NCBI GenBank assembly: GCA_913061145.1
Contig: CAJXUQ010000005.1
Span: 119,226 to 183,225, forward strand
Direction of reading: 5' to 3'
Length of the DNA stretch: 64,000 bases
From: an uncultured Haliea sp.
Lineage (GTDB): Bacteria > Pseudomonadota > Gammaproteobacteria > Pseudomonadales > Halieaceae
In this document: one piece after another, positions 1 to 13,157 of the stretch
Numbering within the stretch: the first letter of the stretch is position 1
Layout: every line of letters starts with the position of its first letter
Translations under genes and position numbers: made by a program
The notes under the pieces: model-generated
Databases searched by the model: none
Seen by the model: only the letters and a program-made list of their open reading frames with translations
Told to the model about the DNA's origin: nothing

Positions 1-135
1 CGAGGACAGCAGCGGCGCGTGGCCGTAGGTCACGCCCATCTCACCCAGCTCGGCGGTCGCCACCAGCATTTCCACCAGCCCGGAGAAGATTTCTTCCTCC
101 GCGCTGACGATGTCGCAGTGAATTGTCATTGCCAT
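1..135 (-). CDS. atpC: ATP synthase epsilon subunit, N-terminal part only
   Basis: First 45 codons of the epsilon subunit, which couples rotation of the central stalk to F1 catalysis and can inhibit ATP hydrolysis. The minus-strand reading from ATG at 135 gives [19 protein letters not shown], the usual start of gammaproteobacterial AtpC, and continues in frame to the window edge. It lies 23 nt after atpD and is the last gene of the operon. An in-frame ATG two codons later (129) is an alternative start. The C-terminal half of the beta sandwich and the helical domain lie outside the window. Confidence 0.93.
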   Translation of the reverse strand, partial: MAMTIHCDIVSAEEEIFSGLVEMLVATAELGEMGVTYGHAPLLSS

Positions 136-158
136 CTCCAGCCCCTCGTTCGCAAACC

Positions 159-2497
<2,339 letters not shown>

Positions 2498-2512
2498 CTG
2501 CTGTCCTCGGGG

Positions 2513-4057
2513 TTACCAGGTTTGCGTGGCCTTGAACTTTTCGATCGCCGTTTTGAAGGCAGACTCGATCTCGTCGTTGTAATCGCCGGTTTCGACAATC
2601 TTCTTCATCAGGTCGCCGTACTCGCTGTGCATGAAGGACAGCAGGGACGCTTCGAAATCGCGAATCTTGTTCACTTCAACGCTGCGCAGGTGACCCTCGT
2701 TGGCAGCGTAAAGCACGATACCCATGTCGGCGATGGAACGTGGTGCATATTGCCCCTGCTTCATCAGCTCGGTGACCCGCTCACCCTGGTCCAGCTGGGC
2801 CTTGGTGGCTTCATCGAGGTCCGATGCAAACTGGGAGAAGGCCGCGAGTTCGCGGTACTGGGCCAGTGCGGTACGGATACCGCCGGACAGCTTCTTGATG
2901 ATCTTGGTTTGCGCCGCACCACCCACACGGGAGACCGAGATACCGGCGTTCATCGCCGGGCGTACGCCTGCGTTGAACATGTCGGCCTCAAGGAAGATCT
3001 GCCCGTCGGTGATGGAGATCACGTTGGTCGGTACGAACGCGGAAACGTCACCCGCCTGGGTTTCAATGACCGGCAGCGCGGTAAGTGAGCCGGTTTTGCC
3101 TTTCACTGCACCTTTGGTCATCTGCTCCACGTAATCGGCATTCACCCGTGCCGCGCGCTCAAGCAGGCGTGAGTGCAGGTAGAACACGTCGCCGGGGTAG
3201 GCTTCACGGCCGGGCGGACGACGCAGCAGCAGCGAAATCTGGCGGTAGGCCCAGGCCTGCTTGGTCAGGTCGTCATAAATGATCAGGGCGTCTTCACCGC
3301 GATCGCGGTAGTACTCGCCCATGGTGCAACCAGCGAAAGGCGCCAGGAACTGCATTGCCGCCGGATCGGAGGCCGTCGCGGCCACCACGATGGTGTGCTC
3401 CATGGCACCGTGCTCTTCCAGCTTGCGTACCACCGAGGCCACCGAGGAAGCCTTCTGGCCGATCGCCACGTAGATACACTTAATGCCGGTACCTTTCTGG
3501 TTGATGATCGCGTCGACGGCAATAGCGGTCTTACCCACCTGGCGGTCGCCGATGATCAACTCACGCTGACCACGACCGATCGGCACCATGGCGTCGATAG
3601 CCTTGAGGCCGATCTGCACGGGCTGGTCCACCGACTGGCGGGCGATAACGCCGGGCGCCACCTTTTCCAGGGCGTCGGTCAACTTGGCATTAATCGGGCC
3701 CTTGCCGTCGATCGGGTTACCCAGTGCATCGACCACGCGGCCCTGCAGTTCGGGGCCCACGGGCACTTCAAGAATACGACCGGTGCAGCGGCAGGACTGG
3801 CCCTCGGCCAGATTCTTGTAATCGCCGAGGATCACCGCGCCGACGGAGTCGCGCTCCAGGTTCAGCGCCATTCCGAAGATGCCGCCTTCGAACTCGATCA
3901 TTTCACCGTACATCACATCGGTGAGACCGTAAATGCGGATAATACCGTCGGTCACCGATACCACGGTGCCTTCGTTGCGCGCCTCGGATGACACATCAAG
4001 CTGGTCGATGCGCTGCTTGATCATCTCGCTAATTTCTGACGGATTCAGTTGCTGCAT
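2513..4057 (-). CDS. atpA: ATP synthase F1 alpha subunit
   Basis: Non-catalytic nucleotide-binding subunit that alternates with beta in the F1 hexamer. The 514-aa product starts [18 protein letters not shown], the delta-binding N-terminal helix. It carries the P-loop GDRQVGKTA near residue 170 and the conserved segment with [10 protein letters not shown] and the arginine finger region. It follows atpH by 16 nt. Length is typical. Confidence 0.97.
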   Translation of the reverse strand: MQQLNPSEISEMIKQRIDQLDVSSEARNEGTVVSVTDGIIRIYGLTDVMYGEMIEFEGGIFGMALNLERDSVGAVILGDYKNLAEGQSCRCTGRILEVPVGPELQGRVVDALGNPIDGKGPINAKLTDALEKVAPGVIARQSVDQPVQIGLKAIDAMVPIGRGQRELIIGDRQVGKTAIAVDAIINQKGTGIKCIYVAIGQKASSVASVVRKLEEHGAMEHTIVVAATASDPAAMQFLAPFAGCTMGEYYRDRGEDALIIYDDLTKQAWAYRQISLLLRRPPGREAYPGDVFYLHSRLLERAARVNADYVEQMTKGAVKGKTGSLTALPVIETQAGDVSAFVPTNVISITDGQIFLEADMFNAGVRPAMNAGISVSRVGGAAQTKIIKKLSGGIRTALAQYRELAAFSQFASDLDEATKAQLDQGERVTELMKQGQYAPRSIADMGIVLYAANEGHLRSVEVNKIRDFEASLLSFMHSEYGDLMKKIVETGDYNDEIESAFKTAIEKFKATQTW

Positions 4058-4073
4058 GCTCTGTTCCTCAATC

Positions 4074-4610
4074 CTACAAATTCATTGCCGCGGCGAGCTT
4101 GTTCAGCCGACCGCGTACGGAACCATCGATCACCAGATCGCCGGCCCTGATCAACACACCGCCCAACAGCTTGGGATCTGTTGAGGTGTGCACGTTTATT
4201 TTCCGCTCCAGGCGCTTGCTCAGGGCGGAGGCCAGCTTGTCAGTCATATCGTCCGCCAGATCAAACGCAGACACGACCTCAACATCCACTGACTTTTCGT
4301 GGTTCGCCTTGTAGCCGGCAAACAACACGGTGATCTGCGGCAACAGGAGCAGACGCTTGTTCTGCGCCAGAATGTTCAGGAAGTTGCGCAGGGCGGGACC
4401 GAGATCCTCGCCGCACACGTCGGCCAGCAGGGTTGCCAGCTGCGCACCGTCCTTCTCCGGATCGCGCAACAGCGCCTGCATGCGACTGTCGCGGCTGACG
4501 GCAGCAGCAAGCTGCAACTGCGGCAACCACTCGGCCAGACTCTGGCTGTCGCGGGCGTACTCGAATGCCGCCTTCGCGTAGGGGCGGGCCAGCGTGGTCA
4601 GTTCGGCCAT
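4074..4610 (-). CDS. atpH: ATP synthase delta subunit (OSCP)
   Basis: Peripheral-stalk subunit joining F1 to the b dimer. The 178-aa product begins [19 protein letters not shown], the OSCP family start, and ends with the conserved [20 protein letters not shown] region. It lies between atpF (13-nt gap) and atpA. Normal length. Confidence 0.95.
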   Translation of the reverse strand: MAELTTLARPYAKAAFEYARDSQSLAEWLPQLQLAAAVSRDSRMQALLRDPEKDGAQLATLLADVCGEDLGPALRNFLNILAQNKRLLLLPQITVLFAGYKANHEKSVDVEVVSAFDLADDMTDKLASALSKRLERKINVHTSTDPKLLGGVLIRAGDLVIDGSVRGRLNKLAAAMNL

Positions 4611-4623
4611 AACGTCCTCACCA

Positions 4624-5094
4624 TCAAAGCTCTGCAGCCAGTTTATTCACCAGGTCCGCGTGGGCGTCCTGGTCAATCGTTGCACCGAGCACTTTCTCTG
4701 CTCCCGCCAGCGTCAGCGCGGCAACCTGCGCGCGCAGGGCCTCGCGGGCGCGGTTGGTTTCCTGCTCGATTTCTGCGCGCGCAGCAGTTTTAACCCGCTC
4801 CGCTTCCGTTATCGCCGCTGTTTTCGCTTCTTCCACAATCTGGCTGGCACGCTTGTTGGCGGAATCGACAATGCCGGCCGCTTCGTGCTTGGCTTCTTTC
4901 AACCGCTCAAGCGCTTTTTCCTGCGCCAGTTCCAGATCGTGACTGGCACGATCAGCGGCTGCCAGGCCATCCGCAATCTTCTTTTCGCGCTCCTGCATGG
5001 CCGCAATGATGGGCGGCCAGACAAACTTCATGCAGAACCAGACGAAGCCGAAAAAGGCGATGACCTGTCCGATAAGCGTAAGGTTGATATTCAC
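4624..5094 (-). CDS. atpF: ATP synthase Fo b subunit
   Basis: Stator subunit: one N-terminal membrane segment (about residues 5-25, [20 protein letters not shown]) followed by a long Ala/Glu/Lys/Arg-rich helix that dimerises as a coiled coil and binds delta. The 156-aa length matches the E. coli protein. It is separated from atpE by 72 nt that contain a strong hairpin (separate entry), consistent with the need to make far more c subunit than b. Confidence 0.95.
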   Translation of the reverse strand: MNINLTLIGQVIAFFGFVWFCMKFVWPPIIAAMQEREKKIADGLAAADRASHDLELAQEKALERLKEAKHEAAGIVDSANKRASQIVEEAKTAAITEAERVKTAARAEIEQETNRAREALRAQVAALTLAGAEKVLGATIDQDAHADLVNKLAAEL

Positions 5095-5117
5095 GCCATA
5101 CTCCTCACAGATATGGT

Positions 5118-5140
5118 GGGGCAGCCGGTACGGCCGCCCC
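5118..5140 (-). other. Stem-loop in the atpE-atpF gap
   Basis: In the minus-strand transcript, GGGGCGGCCG and CGGCTGCCCC pair as a 10-bp stem with a single G-U pair and a 3-nt loop. It lies 26-48 nt after the atpE stop and 23 nt before atpF. There is no U tract, so it is more likely an mRNA 3'-end stabiliser or processing barrier than a terminator. That role is inference; the palindrome is directly visible. Confidence 0.6.
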
Positions 5141-5166
5141 GCTCACGGTTGCGTTGTTGGTCGTGC

Positions 5167-5412
<246 letters not shown>

Positions 5413-5442
5413 CTAGCGTTAATAACCAAAGTTAAAGGTGAA

Positions 5443-6324
<882 letters not shown>

Positions 6325-6744
6325 TCACAACTCTTGTTTCGGTGTTTCGGTTTGTTTCTGCTGGCGGCGCATCAAAAACCACCAGCTTCCTATCGTTTGT
6401 ACTATCAGCATCGCCACGTATCCGGCGAACACCGCGGCAGCTTCCAGCGGCCGCAACACAACGAACACGGCGGCAAACCCCACCGCGCTCAAGAGGAACT
6501 TTCCGATCTCGCCGCTCAGTGCCGACCGCGCTATCTCGGAGGCTGAACGGGCGCCGCGCGCGCGAAACAGCTTTGCAGCGAACCAGGCCTGTGGCACCAC
6601 CGCCACCGCACCGCCACATAACGCTGACAGTGCCGTCGTTTCATCCAGTGCCAACCAGACCAGCAGGCACGAAGGAACGAGCGTGGCCAACTGCAGCAGC
6701 GCTACACGGTGGACCGGGGGGGAGGGAATGCTGTTCGCGCTCAC
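6325..6744 (-). CDS. atpI: ATP synthase assembly protein I, GTG start
   Basis: Small four-helix membrane protein at the head of the atp operon. AtpI-family proteins assist c-ring assembly and possibly Mg2+ handling. The open frame extends up to 6840, but that stretch contains the operon promoter. The GTG at 6744 has AGGAG 6 nt upstream and gives a 139-aa product starting MSANSIPSPPVHRVALLQLA. Hydrophobic segments are seen at about residues 15-33, 38-55, 75-95 and 100-122. Assignment rests on size, topology and position, because the family is poorly conserved. Confidence 0.85.
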   Translation of the reverse strand: MSANSIPSPPVHRVALLQLATLVPSCLLVWLALDETTALSALCGGAVAVVPQAWFAAKLFRARGARSASEIARSALSGEIGKFLLSAVGFAAVFVVLRPLEAAAVFAGYVAMLIVQTIGSWWFLMRRQQKQTETPKQEL

Positions 6745-6807
6745 GCGAAACTCCTGCCGAGCCCCTTGCCAACTGCCACACGATTGTTCCTCGTTTTGGG
6801 CGCCCGC

Positions 6808-6836
6808 ATTATAGGGGCATTGGCTGGCAGGTTCAA
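6808..6836 (-). promoter_or_regulatory. Sigma70-type promoter of the atp operon
   Basis: On the minus strand, -35 TTGAAC (6836-6831), a 17-nt spacer and a perfect -10 TATAAT (6813-6808). Transcription would begin near 6801, giving a leader of roughly 57 nt before the atpI GTG. The same two hexamers with the same spacing occur before mnmG. The rest of the 6745-6992 gap shows only weak inverted repeats downstream of parB and no gene. Confidence 0.72.
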
Positions 6837-6992
6837 CCAAATCCGGCGCTTCCGGGTACGAAATATCCCTGACGTTGGCAGCATGTTGGCGCCCGTTTGC
6901 CCCGTTTTGCCGCGAATACGGGGAGACCTACTTTATCTGGTAGCGCGCGTGCCGGCAGCCACTAGATGCTGTGGTGAACGCCGCCCCCGCGC

Positions 6993-7889
6993 CTAGTGGA
7001 TATGGCTCAGAATGCCATCCAGTTCATCCAGGCTGTTATAGGTCAGCACCAGCTTGCCTTTGCCCTTGGCGCCGTGCTGGATTTGCACGCGCGCGCCGAT
7101 TTTCTGCGACAGGTCGTCCTGCAGCTGGCGGATGTTCGGGTCCAAACGCGGTGCCTCTTCCCGCGGCGCATCCTTGCGCGCCAACAAGCCGCGCACCAGC
7201 GCTTCGGTCTGGCGCACGGAAAGGCCTTTACCGACCACGGTTCTCGCGGCCTGCGATTGCGCGGTACCTTCGATACCCAGCAGTGCCCGGGCGTGCCCCA
7301 TTTCCAGGTCGCCACGCTCCAGCAGCAGACGCACATCACTTTGCAGTGACATAAGCCGCAACAGGTTGGTGACGGTGGAACGGGATTTGCCCACCGCATC
7401 GGCGACTTCCTGCTGGGTGAGCTGAAATTCCTGCTGCAGACGCTGCAGCGCGATGGCTTCCTCAATCGGGTTCAGGTCCTCGCGCTGGATGTTCTCTATC
7501 AACGCCATGGCAATGGCGGCTTCATCGCTGACGTCCCGGATCACGGCGGGAACGTGGTCCAGGCCCGCCAGCTGGGCAGCACGCCAGCGGCGCTCGCCAG
7601 CGATGATTTCGTATTTGCGGTCGCCGATCGGGCGCACCACAATGGGCTGCATGATGCCCTGGGCACGGATACTGTCCGCCAGTTCCTGCAGGGATTCCGG
7701 GTCGATATCACGGCGCGGCTGGTATTTTCCGCGCTGTATCAGGTCTACCGGTAAATCCTTGAGCACCTGCTGCTGGCCCTTGTCATCACCTGGGACCTGG
7801 GCCTCACCGTCTCCCGCGTCACGGGGCTGTGTGCCAGCACCCAGCAGCGCATCCAGGCCGCGCCCCAAACCCCGTTTTCTGGCTGACAT
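6993..7889 (-). CDS. parB: Chromosome-partitioning protein ParB (CTP-dependent clamp)
   Basis: Binds parS, uses CTP to close into a sliding clamp and spreads to form the origin-proximal partition complex. The 298-aa product has a basic N-terminus (MSARKRGLGRGLDALL, the ParA-interaction motif), the CTP-binding GERRWRAAQLAG box near residue 117, a helix-turn-helix around QQEVADAVGKSRSTVTNLL, and a C-terminal dimerisation domain. It is 9 nt downstream of parA. Two perfect parS sites in this window lie in recF, so cognate targets are at hand. Confidence 0.96.
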   Translation of the reverse strand: MSARKRGLGRGLDALLGAGTQPRDAGDGEAQVPGDDKGQQQVLKDLPVDLIQRGKYQPRRDIDPESLQELADSIRAQGIMQPIVVRPIGDRKYEIIAGERRWRAAQLAGLDHVPAVIRDVSDEAAIAMALIENIQREDLNPIEEAIALQRLQQEFQLTQQEVADAVGKSRSTVTNLLRLMSLQSDVRLLLERGDLEMGHARALLGIEGTAQSQAARTVVGKGLSVRQTEALVRGLLARKDAPREEAPRLDPNIRQLQDDLSQKIGARVQIQHGAKGKGKLVLTYNSLDELDGILSHIH

Positions 7890-7898
7890 TGTGCTCTC

Positions 7899-8702
7899 CT
7901 ATTCCTTGACCACGGTGCCTGCAGCGGCGGCGCGGCGCTTTTCCTCGCGGCGAATGACTTCTCCCGCAAGGGCCATATAGGCCCGGGACCCGCGGGAGTG
8001 CCGGTCGTAATACATCACCGGCAGACCGTGGCTGGGTGCCTCGGCGAGGCGCACGTTGCGCGGAATAACCGTACGATAAACTGCCTCACCGAAGTGTTCG
8101 TGCAACTGGTTGGAGACCTGGTTGGTCAGGCTGTTGCGGGGGTCATACAGCGTACGCAGGATGCCCTCAATGCGTAGCAGCGGGTTCACGGACTCCGCAA
8201 CGCGCTGGATGGTATTCACCAGCGCCGACAGGCCCTCCAGGGCGAAGTATTCGCACTGCATTGCAATCAGCACACCGTCGGCAGCGACCAGCCCGTTGAG
8301 CGTGAGCATATTGAGGGACGGTGGACAGTCGATGAGGATGTAGTCGTACACGGAAGAGACTTCGCGCAGTGCGGTATTCAGTCGGCGTTCACGCTGCTCA
8401 ACCCCGATCAGCTCCACCTCGGCGGCTGTGAGGTCGTCGTTGGCGGGGAGCACATCGTAGCCACCCTCCGGTACCCGCCGGGTGATCAGGTTCACCGGCG
8501 CGCGGTGCACCAGCACATCATAGATGCTGCGCTCGACGCTGTGTTTGTCCACCCCGCTGCCCATCGTCGCGTTGCCCTGGGGATCCAGATCGACCAGCAA
8601 CAGGCGCTGTTTCATCGCTGCAAGGGATGCCGCCAGGTTGACAGATGTAGTGGTTTTGCCCACACCGCCTTTCTGGTTTGCAATTGCAAGAACTCGTGCC
8701 AA
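7899..8702 (-). CDS. parA: Chromosome-partitioning ATPase ParA (Soj)
   Basis: Deviant-Walker ATPase that binds DNA non-specifically and moves ParB-parS complexes. The 267-aa product starts MARVLAIANQKGGVGKTTTS, which contains the signature Lys of the deviant P-loop. It also has the DLDPQGN switch and DYILIDCPPSLN. It is short, without the N-terminal helix-turn-helix of plasmid type Ia ParA, as expected for a chromosomal Soj. Same operon as parB and rsmG. Confidence 0.96.
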   Translation of the reverse strand: MARVLAIANQKGGVGKTTTSVNLAASLAAMKQRLLLVDLDPQGNATMGSGVDKHSVERSIYDVLVHRAPVNLITRRVPEGGYDVLPANDDLTAAEVELIGVEQRERRLNTALREVSSVYDYILIDCPPSLNMLTLNGLVAADGVLIAMQCEYFALEGLSALVNTIQRVAESVNPLLRIEGILRTLYDPRNSLTNQVSNQLHEHFGEAVYRTVIPRNVRLAEAPSHGLPVMYYDRHSRGSRAYMALAGEVIRREEKRRAAAAGTVVKE

Positions 8703-8723
8703 GGCGCACTCCCGTATTGTTGG

Positions 8724-9380
8724 CTAGGGCCGATGCTGATTATCGATGGTCGGCAACAGGGCAAGTTCTACCAAGTGACGCTGCTCGTCAAGCCCCGGCA
8801 CCTGCAGGGGCCTGATGTGGCGCACAGCACAGTGTTGCGTGATTGCCTGCAGTTCATCATCGGGGCGTGCGCCCTTCATGGCAAGCAAAACACCACCCGG
8901 CGCCAGTAAATGTCGGGTTACGGCCAGCATATCCTGGAGTGAGGCAAAGGCCCGGGAGAGCACTACATCGAAGCCCTGTTCTGGTATGAAGGTTTCTGCC
9001 CGACTGTGGTGCACCGTCACGTTGTCCAGACCCAGCGCAGTTCTGGCCTGGAACAGGAAGCGGGTCTTCTTGCCATTACTGTCCAGCAGATGAAACTCGC
9101 GCTCGGGAAACAGGATCGCCAGTGGAATACCGGGCAATCCGGCGCCGGTGCCCACATCAATGCAGCGGCTGCCGGTGAGCCACGGCGCTACCGCCAGGCT
9201 GTCCAGCAGGTGCCGGGTCACCATGGCGGCGGGGTCGCGAACGGCTGTCAGGTTATAGGCGCGGTTCCACTTCACCAACAACGCGAGGTAATCGAGCAGC
9301 AGCTGTTGTTGCACAGCGTTGGTCGCAACGCCCAGGGCGTTGAGCCCGGCGCCCAGCTGCCGCGCAAGTGCCGCGTCCAA
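8724..9380 (-). CDS. rsmG: 16S rRNA (guanine527-N7)-methyltransferase
   Basis: Methylates G527 of 16S rRNA with S-adenosylmethionine. The 218-aa product has the motif-I glycine loop DVGTGAGLPGIPLAIL at about residues 76-91 and the family N-terminal helices. It starts 1 nt after the mnmG stop and precedes parA by 21 nt, the standard gidA-gidB-soj order. Confidence 0.95.
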   Translation of the reverse strand: MDAALARQLGAGLNALGVATNAVQQQLLLDYLALLVKWNRAYNLTAVRDPAAMVTRHLLDSLAVAPWLTGSRCIDVGTGAGLPGIPLAILFPEREFHLLDSNGKKTRFLFQARTALGLDNVTVHHSRAETFIPEQGFDVVLSRAFASLQDMLAVTRHLLAPGGVLLAMKGARPDDELQAITQHCAVRHIRPLQVPGLDEQRHLVELALLPTIDNQHRP

Positions 9381-9381
9381 C

Positions 9382-11280
9382 TCAGGCGCTTATGCGTTCG
9401 CTGCCACGCTCGAGAGCGCCGCGCTTCTTTAGATAAATCAGCAGCAGGGACACCGCTGCGGGCGTTACCCCGGGAATTCTGCCAGCACGCGCCAGGGTCG
9501 ACGGACGCGCCTCACTCAGTTTCTGGCGCACCTCGTGGGACAGACCGTCTACGGTGCTGTAATCCAGTGAATCAGGGAGTGGGGTCTGCTCATAGCGGCG
9601 CAGGCGGGCAATCTCTTCCTGCTGCCGGTCGATATAGCCGGCGTACTTGGCCTGGATTTCCACCTGCTCAGCGGCCTGTTCATCGGCCAGCGGTTCACCT
9701 TTCAACGCGGCCACGTCGGCATAACCAATGCCAGGTCGCTTCAGCAGGTCGGCGAGGCTGTACTCCCGGGTGAGGGGTCCCTTCAGCTTGGGCTCCAGCG
9801 TTGCCGCTGCAGCCGTTCCCGGGTGTATCCAGGTGGTCGCCAGGCGTTGCGTTTCCGAGGCAATGGCATCGCGTTTGCGCGCGAACCGGACCCAGCGCAC
9901 GTCGTCGATCAACCCCAGGCGGTGAGCGGTTTCCGTGAGACGCAGGTCGGCGTTGTCCTCACGCAGCAGCAGGCGATACTCCGCGCGGGAGGTAAACATG
10001 CGATAGGGCTCGAGGGTACCCAGGGTTATCAGGTCATCCACCAGCACGCCGATATAGGCTTCGTCGCGCCTTGGACACCAGGGTTCCTTGCCCTGCACCG
10101 CCAGCGCTGCGTTGAGACCGGCCAGCAGGCCCTGTGCCGCTGCCTCTTCGTAACCCGTGGTGCCGTTGATCTGCCCAGCGAAGTACAGGCCGGGCAAGGC
10201 ACGGGTCTCCAGCGAATACTGCAGGTCGCGGGGGTCGAAGTAATCATACTCGATGGCGTACCCGGGCCGCGTGATGTGCGCGTTTTCAAACCCTTTGATG
10301 GAGCGGACCAGGGCAAGCTGCACATCGAAGGGCAGGCTGGTGGAAATACCATTGGGGTACAGTTCGCTGGTGGTCAGGCCCTCGGGCTCGATGAACACCT
10401 GGTGCGATGCCTTGTCGGCAAAGCGGTGAATTTTATCTTCAATGCTTGGGCAGTAGCGGGGCCCGACACCCTCGATGACCCCCGAGTACATCGGTGAGCG
10501 GTCGAGGCCGCCACGGATAATCTCGTGGGTGCGTTCGTTGGTGTGCGTTATCCAGCAGCAGCGCTGCTGCGGACGCTCGGCAACGCTGCCCAAAAACGAC
10601 ATGGCGGGGGCGTCTGCATCGCCCCACTGCTCTTCCAGTGTGCTGAAATCCACACTGCGCGCATCGATACGCGGCGGTGTGCCGGTTTTCAGCCGGTCGA
10701 CACGGAAGGGCATTTCGCGCAGTCGCTGTGCCAGGGCGATGGAGGGCGGATCACCGGCGCGCCCGCCGGCACTGTTTTGCAGACCGATGTGAATCTTGCC
10801 ACCGAGGAAGGTGCCGGTTGTCAGCACGACGGTGGGGGCGCGGAAAATCAATCCCATCTGGGTGACCGCACCTGCAACGCGACCCTGTTCCACCAGCAGG
10901 TCATCTACCGGTTGCTGGAAGATCGATAAACCGGGCTGTGCTTCAATAATCTCACGAATGGCATTGCGGTAGAGCACACGGTCCGCCTGCGCACGCGTCG
11001 CGCGCACCGCTGGCCCCTTGCGTGCATTCAACACGCGGAACTGGATACCCGCACGGTCTGTGGCGCGTGCCATGGCGCCGCCAAGGGCATCCACTTCACG
11101 CACCAGATGGCTCTTGCCGATGCCGCCGATCGCGGGGTTGCATGACATCTGGCCCAGGGTGTCGACACTGTGGGTCAGGAGCAGGGTGCGACAGCCCATA
11201 CGCGCAGCCGCCAGGCAGGCTTCGGTGCCAGCGTGGCCGCCGCCGATCACAATCACATCAAAGCTCTGTGTGTATTCCAC
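9382..11280 (-). CDS. mnmG: tRNA uridine-34 modification enzyme MnmG (GidA), GTG start
   Basis: FAD protein that works with MnmE to form cmnm5U at the wobble position. The Rossmann motif [14 protein letters not shown] lies at the N-terminus, followed by [21 protein letters not shown]. The C-terminal domain contains the RPGIGYADV and [13 protein letters not shown] segments. The frame extends to an ATG at 11310 without a ribosome site. GTG at 11280 has AGGAGG 9 nt upstream and gives 632 aa starting MEYTQSFDV, close to the E. coli length. First gene of the mnmG-rsmG-parA-parB unit. Confidence 0.95.
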   Translation of the reverse strand: MEYTQSFDVIVIGGGHAGTEACLAAARMGCRTLLLTHSVDTLGQMSCNPAIGGIGKSHLVREVDALGGAMARATDRAGIQFRVLNARKGPAVRATRAQADRVLYRNAIREIIEAQPGLSIFQQPVDDLLVEQGRVAGAVTQMGLIFRAPTVVLTTGTFLGGKIHIGLQNSAGGRAGDPPSIALAQRLREMPFRVDRLKTGTPPRIDARSVDFSTLEEQWGDADAPAMSFLGSVAERPQQRCCWITHTNERTHEIIRGGLDRSPMYSGVIEGVGPRYCPSIEDKIHRFADKASHQVFIEPEGLTTSELYPNGISTSLPFDVQLALVRSIKGFENAHITRPGYAIEYDYFDPRDLQYSLETRALPGLYFAGQINGTTGYEEAAAQGLLAGLNAALAVQGKEPWCPRRDEAYIGVLVDDLITLGTLEPYRMFTSRAEYRLLLREDNADLRLTETAHRLGLIDDVRWVRFARKRDAIASETQRLATTWIHPGTAAAATLEPKLKGPLTREYSLADLLKRPGIGYADVAALKGEPLADEQAAEQVEIQAKYAGYIDRQQEEIARLRRYEQTPLPDSLDYSTVDGLSHEVRQKLSEARPSTLARAGRIPGVTPAAVSLLLIYLKKRGALERGSERISA

Positions 11281-11323
11281 GCTGCTGCGCCTCCTGGCCC
11301 GGTGGGTCATTACCGGGCCGGCG

Positions 11324-11352
11324 ATTATACGTCCGCGAGGTCAGTTGTTCAA
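11324..11352 (-). promoter_or_regulatory. Sigma70-type promoter of mnmG-rsmG-parAB
   Basis: Minus strand: -35 TTGAAC (11352-11347), a 17-nt spacer, and -10 TATAAT (11329-11324). Start of transcription is expected near 11317, about 37 nt before the mnmG GTG. The hexamers are identical to those of the atp promoter. Confidence 0.72.
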
Positions 11353-11355
11353 AAG

Positions 11356-11535
11356 ATGTTCTGTGTTTTCTCACGCCTCGGTGCATGTTTTGTTGTGACG
11401 CATCCGCTGAGTAATGCATTAAATAAATACGCTTTGAAAGATGAAAGAATAGAACTGATATTGTTATTGAATAGCGAGCCTCTTTCGGTGAACAAGCGGT
11501 CTTTACGCAGATATTTCAAAGACTTGCTGCAATGA
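11356..11535 (+). CDS. Possible 59-aa orphan ORF in an AT-rich gap
   Basis: ATG at 11356 opens a 59-codon frame ending at a TGA at 11533-11535. The translation begins MFCVFSRLGACFVVTHPLSN and ends in a charged helix-like stretch (ALKDERIELILLL, then RSLRRYFKDLLQ). Base composition from about 11400 to 11530 is conspicuously AT-rich against GC-rich neighbours. There is no convincing ribosome site, and the opposite strand is also open over much of it. It could be a small recent gene, a decayed insertion, or noncoding AT-rich origin DNA. I do not recognise it. Confidence 0.25.
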   Translation: MFCVFSRLGACFVVTHPLSNALNKYALKDERIELILLLNSEPLSVNKRSLRRYFKDLLQ

Positions 11536-11667
11536 TAAGCAGGCGATGAAGCGCTGTTCCTGGCGTGGTTTGGCTGTGTATGCACTGGGGATCGAAACCG
11601 CTGGTGACTACAGCGCTACAGGCAGGTAGCCGTTTGCCCCCAGTTCACTACCGCGTTTCACGTCCGG

Positions 11668-11730
11668 TTGTCCACAGGGTTATCCGTTGCCGGACACTGG
11701 TGACAAAACAGCGGTACAAGCTGTGTACAA
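11668..11730. promoter_or_regulatory. DnaA-box-like 9-mers between mnmG and mnmE
   Basis: TTGTCCACA at 11668-11676 (plus) and TTGTACACA at 11730-11722 (minus) each differ from the TTATNCACA consensus at one base. TTATCCGTT at 11680-11688 is a weaker copy. They sit beside the AT-rich stretch of this 470-nt gap (11281-11750), which otherwise holds only the mnmG promoter and the small ORF. They could titrate DnaA or represent an auxiliary origin element; this is inference from sequence only. Confidence 0.4.
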
Positions 11731-11750
11731 ACTGTGGCCAGGGACGCGAT

Positions 11751-13112
11751 CTATTTACCGATGCAGAAACTGGAGAATATCTCGCCCAGCAGCGCGTCAC
11801 TGGACATTTTTCCAGTGATTTCGCCCAGGGTGTCGTGGCACAGACGCAGGTCCTCTGCCAGCAGCTCTCCTGCGCCCGCCTCCTCCAACTGTCGACGCCC
11901 GTTTTCCAGGTGTTCAGCCGCGATCGAGAGCGCCTGCAAGTGCCGGCGCCGTGCACTGAAGGTATCACCGGCAGCGCCGGTGTAACCGATACACTGTTTT
12001 AGGTGTTCACGCAGCAGCGGCACCCCGGCGCCCGAACGGGCGCAAAGCCGCACGGTGACGGAGTCGCCCTCCTGACTCACCCCCGGCGCCTCACCGGCCA
12101 GGTCACATTTGTTCTGGATAAGCGTCACCGGCACAGCGCTTGCGGGATAACCGGGCCATAGGTCGTCGGGTAACGGGCTGTCGTCATTCATGTCGACCAC
12201 CAGCAGTATGCGATCTGCGCTGGCGATTTCGCGTTGTGCGCGGCGGATGCCTTCCTGCTCCACGGCGTCGTCACTGGCGCGAAGTCCCGCGGTATCCACA
12301 ATGTGCAGCGGCATTCCATCAATCTGGATATGCTCTCGCAGGATGTCCCGTGTGGTTCCCGCAATGTCCGTGACGATGGCACTTTCCTGGCCTGCCAGAG
12401 CGTTCAGCAGGCTGGATTTGCCGGCGTTGGGGCGCCCGGCAATGACGACCTTCATGCCCTCGCGCAACAGGCTTCCCTGCTGTGCCGCCGTCATAACCAC
12501 GCCCAGTTGTGCGGCCAGGGTCTGTAGTGAATCTGCCACGTGTCCATCGGCCAGAAAGTCGATTTCCTCTTCGGGGAAGTCGATCGCGGCCTCCACGTAC
12601 ACACGCAGGCGGGTGACCTCTGCGACCAGCCGGTCGATTTCCTGTGAGAAGGCGCCCTGCAGGGAGCGGTGTGCATTGCGTGCCGCCTGCTCGGTGGTGC
12701 TGTTGATCAGGTCGGCGATGGCTTCCGCCTGCGCCAGGTCAAGTTTGTCGTTGAGGTAGGCGCGCTCTGAGAACTCCCCTGCCCGTGCCTGTCGCGCACC
12801 AAGCGCAAGGCAGGCGGCGACCAGCAGGTCCAGTACGACCGGCCCGCCATGTCCCTGCAGTTCGACAACGTCTTCCCCCGTAAAGGAATGGGGTGCAGGA
12901 AAATAGAGGGCGATACCGCTGTCCAGTGTCTCTCCCCGGGCATCCGCAAACAGGCAGAAATGCGCGTGTCTCGGGGTGAGCTGTCTGCCTGTAAGACGCT
13001 CGGCAATGGGTGCAGCGGAAGGACCGGACAGGCGCACAATGCCGATACCACCGCGTCCGGGCGCAGTGGCTATGGCGGCAATCGTGTCTGCGTGGTAGGG
13101 AGTAGTTGTCAC
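11751..13112 (-). CDS. mnmE: tRNA modification GTPase MnmE (TrmE)
   Basis: GTPase partner of MnmG. The 453-aa product has the N-terminal formyl-tetrahydrofolate-binding domain ([21 protein letters not shown]). The central G domain has P-loop GRPNAGKSS, switch DIAGTTRD and NKCD. The C-terminus is CIGK, with the catalytic cysteine of the family. It is separated from yidC by 45 nt containing a perfect hairpin. In many gammaproteobacteria it is co-transcribed with rnpA-yidC. Confidence 0.97.
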   Translation of the reverse strand: MTTTPYHADTIAAIATAPGRGGIGIVRLSGPSAAPIAERLTGRQLTPRHAHFCLFADARGETLDSGIALYFPAPHSFTGEDVVELQGHGGPVVLDLLVAACLALGARQARAGEFSERAYLNDKLDLAQAEAIADLINSTTEQAARNAHRSLQGAFSQEIDRLVAEVTRLRVYVEAAIDFPEEEIDFLADGHVADSLQTLAAQLGVVMTAAQQGSLLREGMKVVIAGRPNAGKSSLLNALAGQESAIVTDIAGTTRDILREHIQIDGMPLHIVDTAGLRASDDAVEQEGIRRAQREIASADRILLVVDMNDDSPLPDDLWPGYPASAVPVTLIQNKCDLAGEAPGVSQEGDSVTVRLCARSGAGVPLLREHLKQCIGYTGAAGDTFSARRRHLQALSIAAEHLENGRRQLEEAGAGELLAEDLRLCHDTLGEITGKMSSDALLGEIFSSFCIGK

Positions 13113-13136
13113 AGCGGCAGTATACGCCAGCCGCGC

Positions 13137-13156
13137 AGCGCCCCGCAGGGGGCGCT
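13137..13156 (-). terminator. Perfect hairpin just after yidC
   Basis: AGCGCCCC and GGGGCGCT form an 8-bp perfect stem with a 4-nt loop, 1 nt beyond the yidC stop and before mnmE. No U run follows, so complete Rho-independent termination is doubtful. It may attenuate read-through into mnmE or protect the upstream message end. Confidence 0.45.
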
Positions 13157-13157
13157 A

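Noticed and set aside
13119..13124. TATACT as a -10 for mnmE
   Set aside because: Would place the start at or in the first codon, and no -35 is present.
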